From Gemmatimonadota bacterium (GTDB taxonomy: Bacteria; Latescibacterota; UBA2968; UBA8231): a stretch of DNA of 5,628 nucleotides. A model generated the notes under the pieces. That model saw only the letters and a program-made list of their open reading frames with translations, did not search any database and was not told where the DNA came from. The stretch is from the NCBI GenBank assembly GCA_009845645.1, contig VXZF01000464.1:1-5628 (forward strand). Direction: 5' to 3'. The translations under genes and the position numbers were made by a program. Positions 5,461-5,628 of the stretch are shown piece by piece; the first letter of the stretch is position 1, and every line of letters starts with the position of its first letter.

Positions 5461-5628
5461 ATGCCATAGGCGGCTTGCCCATGGGATATGGGCCATTGGT
5501 CAACGGGCTTCGGCGGGCGCGGTCGTACACCGCATCCTGTATTTCGAGGATGCGCACGGCTTGGTCAACATTCGGGGTGAAGGACCGCCCATCTGCCAAA
5601 GCGGTCAGGGCTTGATCGACAATGGTCG
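5441..5628 (-). CDS. C-terminal end of a probable Gfo/Idh/MocA-family oxidoreductase, cut by right edge
   Basis: A leftward frame is open from the window edge to a TAG at 5443-5441, giving 61 residues of a C-terminus. The segment IVDQALTALADGRSFTPN, then VDQAVRILEIQDAVYDRAR, fits the closing part of Gfo/Idh/MocA oxidoreductases, in which a 'l..i..g...p...ed..a.a..l.eAi..Sa..g' pattern ends the C-terminal substrate-binding domain. The usual family role is NAD(P)-dependent oxidation or reduction of sugars and cyclitols. The Rossmann domain lies outside the window, so the assignment rests on a short stretch. The last seven codons including the stop overlap the 3' end of the HicB-like gene on the opposite strand by 20 bp. 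Confidence 0.65.
   Translation of the reverse strand, partial: TIVDQALTALADGRSFTPNVDQAVRILEIQDAVYDRARRSPLTNGPYPMGKPPMASNDAGQ

Noticed and set aside
5461..5469. Possible start of a HicA toxin right after the HicB-like stop (ATG CCA TAG)
   Set aside because: The frame stops after two codons and the opposite strand is continuous oxidoreductase coding sequence, so this is chance rather than a toxin remnant.

Overview
The window looks like a piece of a GC-rich bacterial chromosome, probably from an uncultured environmental lineage. Coding regions sampled by eye run around 60-68% GC, gene overlaps are of the bacterial GTGA and ATGA type, and Shine-Dalgarno sequences are visible before some genes. 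The mix of genes (a Gfo/Idh/MocA-like oxidoreductase, a secreted discoidin-like protein, a DUF3047 protein and a fused nucleotidyltransferase/CDP-alcohol phosphotransferase) would fit groups such as Latescibacterota, but that is a weak guess; no rRNA or marker gene is present to place it.

Layout from left to right. A leftward gene cut by the left edge (complement 1-695) encodes a secreted protein with a signal peptide. A 131-146 bp AT-rich divergent intergenic region follows, with a candidate promoter in each direction. Then comes a tight rightward four-gene unit (about 842-5078): (1) a two-domain protein with a degenerate sugar-nucleotidyltransferase-like N-terminus and an intact CDP-alcohol phosphotransferase C-terminus; (2) a multi-pass UPF0104/LPG-synthase-type membrane protein of the putative flippase class; (3) an exported DUF3047 protein; (4) a GT4-type glycosyltransferase. 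Genes 1/2 and 3/4 overlap by 4 nt and genes 2/3 are 24 nt apart. A weak hairpin plus T-tract follows gene 4. After a 154 bp gap lies a small, lower-GC (46%) HicB-like gene with a strong Shine-Dalgarno. Its 3' end overlaps, convergently, the C-terminal end of a leftward Gfo/Idh/MocA-like oxidoreductase that runs off the right edge.

The most interesting part is the four-gene unit. The chemistry it suggests is transfer of a phospho-alcohol head group from a CDP-activated donor (gene 1), glycosylation of the product at the cytoplasmic face (gene 4), and movement or stabilisation of the lipid in the membrane (gene 2), with an exported partner of unknown role (gene 3). This resembles in outline the phosphoinositide-mannoside or di-myo-inositol-phosphate type of pathway. 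No gene for making an inositol phosphate is in the window, and the head group, lipid and sugar cannot be read from the sequence.
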